Shown here: piece by piece, positions 61,924-64,000 of the stretch
Layout of the letters: every line of letters starts with the position of its first letter
Numbering within the stretch: position 1 is the stretch's first letter
NCBI RefSeq assembly: GCF_037975245.1
Contig: NC_092579.1
Span: 10,407,678-10,471,677, forward strand
Length of the DNA: 64,000 bases
Origin: Apostichopus japonicus
Taxonomy: Eukaryota; Echinodermata; Holothuroidea; Aspidochirotida; Stichopodidae
Direction of reading: 5' to 3'
Program-made: the position numbers and the translations under genes
The notes under the pieces: generated by a model
Databases searched by the model: none
The model's input: the letters and a program-made list of their open reading frames with translations, nothing else
What the model was told of the DNA's origin: nothing

Positions 61924-62149
61924 GTATGGATAAATCACTCCATTCAAAGTATTTTGGGGTCATGGTTACATTAGCCCATGAACATGCTTACAGAAGATTT
62001 TCTTGTTAATTTCACCTGTTTTTTTTATAATGTTTATGGTAATAACGGTCTGAAATGAAGTTGTATTTTGCTTTGGGTTGCAATTTTTGTCACTTTCAAC
62101 AAACATGTAATATTTACACCTCAATACAGAGATTGTCAATTGGTCAATA

Positions 62150-63500
62150 TTCTCTCAGGATTGATCGATTTAAATCACGCCAATTTAATCACAGAATGAG
62201 AATTTAATCAAAAACGAAAGAAAGACAGAGAGAAACAAACACATATAACAGTAATACTTACAATTATAAAGCAGAAGCAACTCTGAAAAGATGTCTTTCC
62301 AATAGATTTTTTAAATGAGTAACAGATGCGTCGATGGGCAAAGCTTTCCAAAACGTTGGGGCCATTATGGTGAAGGTTCTTTGACCACTGGTTTTTGGTC
62401 CATGAAACGGGAACTTCGAGAAGGTTTTGGAACTGGATCTCAAAGACTTGGTTGGAGCGTATTTGTGGATTTCAGTAGTTCAGATAAATATGTTGGAGCC
62501 AGATTTGTAGGTAAGGAGAAGCTCTTTGAATCCAATACGTTGAATGATTGGCAGCCAGTGAAGATTATGAAGTACCGGGTGATGTGGTCACATTTCTTTG
62601 AAAGGCTGACCAGACGGGCGGTGTAATTCTGAATGCGTTGAAGCATAAGAAGATCTTTACATGAAGACAGTTGAGGATGCTGTTGCAATTGTTCCAATGA
62701 GAAGTATCAAAGCGTGGACGAGTTTCTCAGGGTTTGCTTGTTTCGAAATCTGCGTATGCTCCTGATTTTCATAATAGCAAACGAAGCACTGCGGCATATA
62801 TTTAGACTTCATTGACATGTGTGAATCTAGAACAACTCCAAGATCAAGGGCAGTAGAAACAACATTTACCCGAGCATCCCCTGCAGTAATGTAAGAGATA
62901 CGGTTTCCTTTTTCAAAACGGGATCTACAATGCAAAAGTTCAGTTTTGTTATAATGAAGCATTAGGTAGTTCTTAGTCATTAACATTTTAACATCCTGGA
63001 TGCAATGTTCAATCTTGTCAATGTGTAATTGACCTCTCTCCTGGTTTGTTTGTGATAAACAGCTGGGTGTCTTCGACATAGGTGATACTAGACAGATCAT
63101 GAACACAAAAAATATCTTCTCGGGGAGCTGTATAGCTGACGAACAAAATGGGGCCGCAATGGATCCTTGTGGGATTCCCCAGTCCATGACAAGTGGGTTG
63201 GAGGTGGCAGAGGTGTTAGCAATAGACTGTTCTCTCCCATGCAGGGATGCAAACCATTCAAGTTCTTTCCCACCAATATCAAACTGACTATATTGAGGGG
63301 TTCTAATTAGCAGCGAGTGGTCAATTGTATCAAAGGCCGCTGTTCAATCCAGCAGCACTAGGGTTGTCTAGCGATCTGAGAATGTCATTACATACTCGCA
63401 ACAATGCTGTTTCTGGTGATGGTATTGATGGTAGGCAGATTGTGAAATTGCAAAGAGGTTGTTAACAGCAGCGTGTTCAGTCAATTTGCCAGATTAAGCC
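62150..63500 (-). pseudogene. Truncated L2/CR1-like LINE, reverse transcriptase remnant
   Basis: Minus-strand pieces in order from 63500 give SAYHQYH, ETALLRVCNDILRSLDN, TAAFDTIDHSLL, KELEWFASLHGREQS, MDWGIPQGSIAAPF, CIQDVKMLMTKNYLMLHYNK, TELLHC, ALDLGVVLDSHMSM, LQRIQNYTARLV, LAPTYLSELLK and KNLLERHLFRVASAL-stop near 62266. These are the ordered motifs of non-LTR reverse transcriptase from before the AFDTIDH block to the C-terminal end. Frameshifts and stops occur, and the catalytic YADD block is degraded. The 3' tail lies toward 62150. Upstream endonuclease is missing, as expected of a 5'-truncated copy. It lies downstream of Ig exon 4 in opposite orientation. Confidence 0.88.
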
Positions 63501-64000
63501 ATATTGAAGATTGGATGAAAGTTCTTTAGTATCTCAGGGTCAATGCTAGGTTTTTGAAGCAATGGCAATACCCTGGCATCTTCAGTTAGCTTTAATGTAG
63601 GCCTACAGGAAAGCTTTTATATTTTGAGAAAGAATTTAGCCTGCATACTTGTCCAAGCAGTATACATATGTTGGACTGAAAGAAAACTGTTTTAAAACAA
63701 GCTGTTTTAGAAATGATAATCACTGGAATGCTTCAACTCTTAGCCAATATATTTGAACAATTAATTGATAGTAATGTACCATACTCCCTGATATGGAGAA
63801 TCCTTAAAAACATCAAACCCCATACTCTACATCAAGAAAAAGGTGCAGTTGTTGTCTTACCACAAAACACTTAATTATCCACAATCCTCAAATATCTACC
63901 TTGAATAATAGAAATAAACTTGCCAGTGGTTGTACTCACAAGAAAACACTTATTAAGTAACTGAGATAAACTCAACTCATTAATATTTTATAAATCTGTA
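63501..64000. other. Right edge, nothing recognised
   Basis: AT-rich, no ORF with motifs. A cytoplasmic exon of the Ig gene could lie here or beyond the window. Confidence 0.35.

Overview
The window looks like AT-rich, repeat-dense animal nuclear DNA. It has spliced exons with GT-AG borders, a tRNA-derived SINE, an L2/CR1-like LINE, Ty3/gypsy remnants and many non-autonomous DNA transposons. No bacterial-type operon, CRISPR array, rRNA or intact tRNA gene is visible. The repeat style and an immunoglobulin-superfamily gene suit a marine invertebrate, perhaps an echinoderm or another deuterostome. That placement is a guess from style and is not proved here.

Only one gene looks intact. It is a plus-strand immunoglobulin-superfamily membrane protein whose exons I place at 42758-42836 (signal peptide), 55844-56149 (V-type Ig domain), 58610-58942 (second Ig domain) and 61794-61923 (stalk and membrane segment). 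All three internal junctions are phase 1, so the frame runs through from start to membrane anchor. Its introns are full of transposons. The 13-kb first intron also holds a decayed gene (44666-48270) with a Myb/SANT-like motif and three in-frame stops. A minus-strand LINE lies just after the membrane exon.

Layout. 1-11104: inverted duplication with arms of at least 3.6 kb and a 3-kb spacer; each arm carries its own later insertion. 11105-20460: terminal-inverted-repeat (TIR) elements and a ~300-bp satellite in two opposed blocks. 20460-23678: simple repeats and unique sequence. 23679-37394: a putative 13.7-kb TIR element with CACGGG ends and CGTAA/TTACG-rich subterminal zones, filled with nested satellites, a SINE and MITE-like copies. 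37395-42700: a transposon fragment, a gypsy LTR and integrase tail, then sequence without recognised features. 42700-61933: the Ig gene and its intronic elements. 61934-64000: the LINE remnant and unassigned sequence.

Several insertions can be read at base level. They include a 5-bp-duplication family with an empty-site control, a hAT with a perfect 8-bp duplication nested in a TTAA-flanked element, a hAT with a paralogous empty site, and a 236-bp near-perfect hairpin. Exon borders and element limits were read by eye; no alignment, database search or transcript was available.
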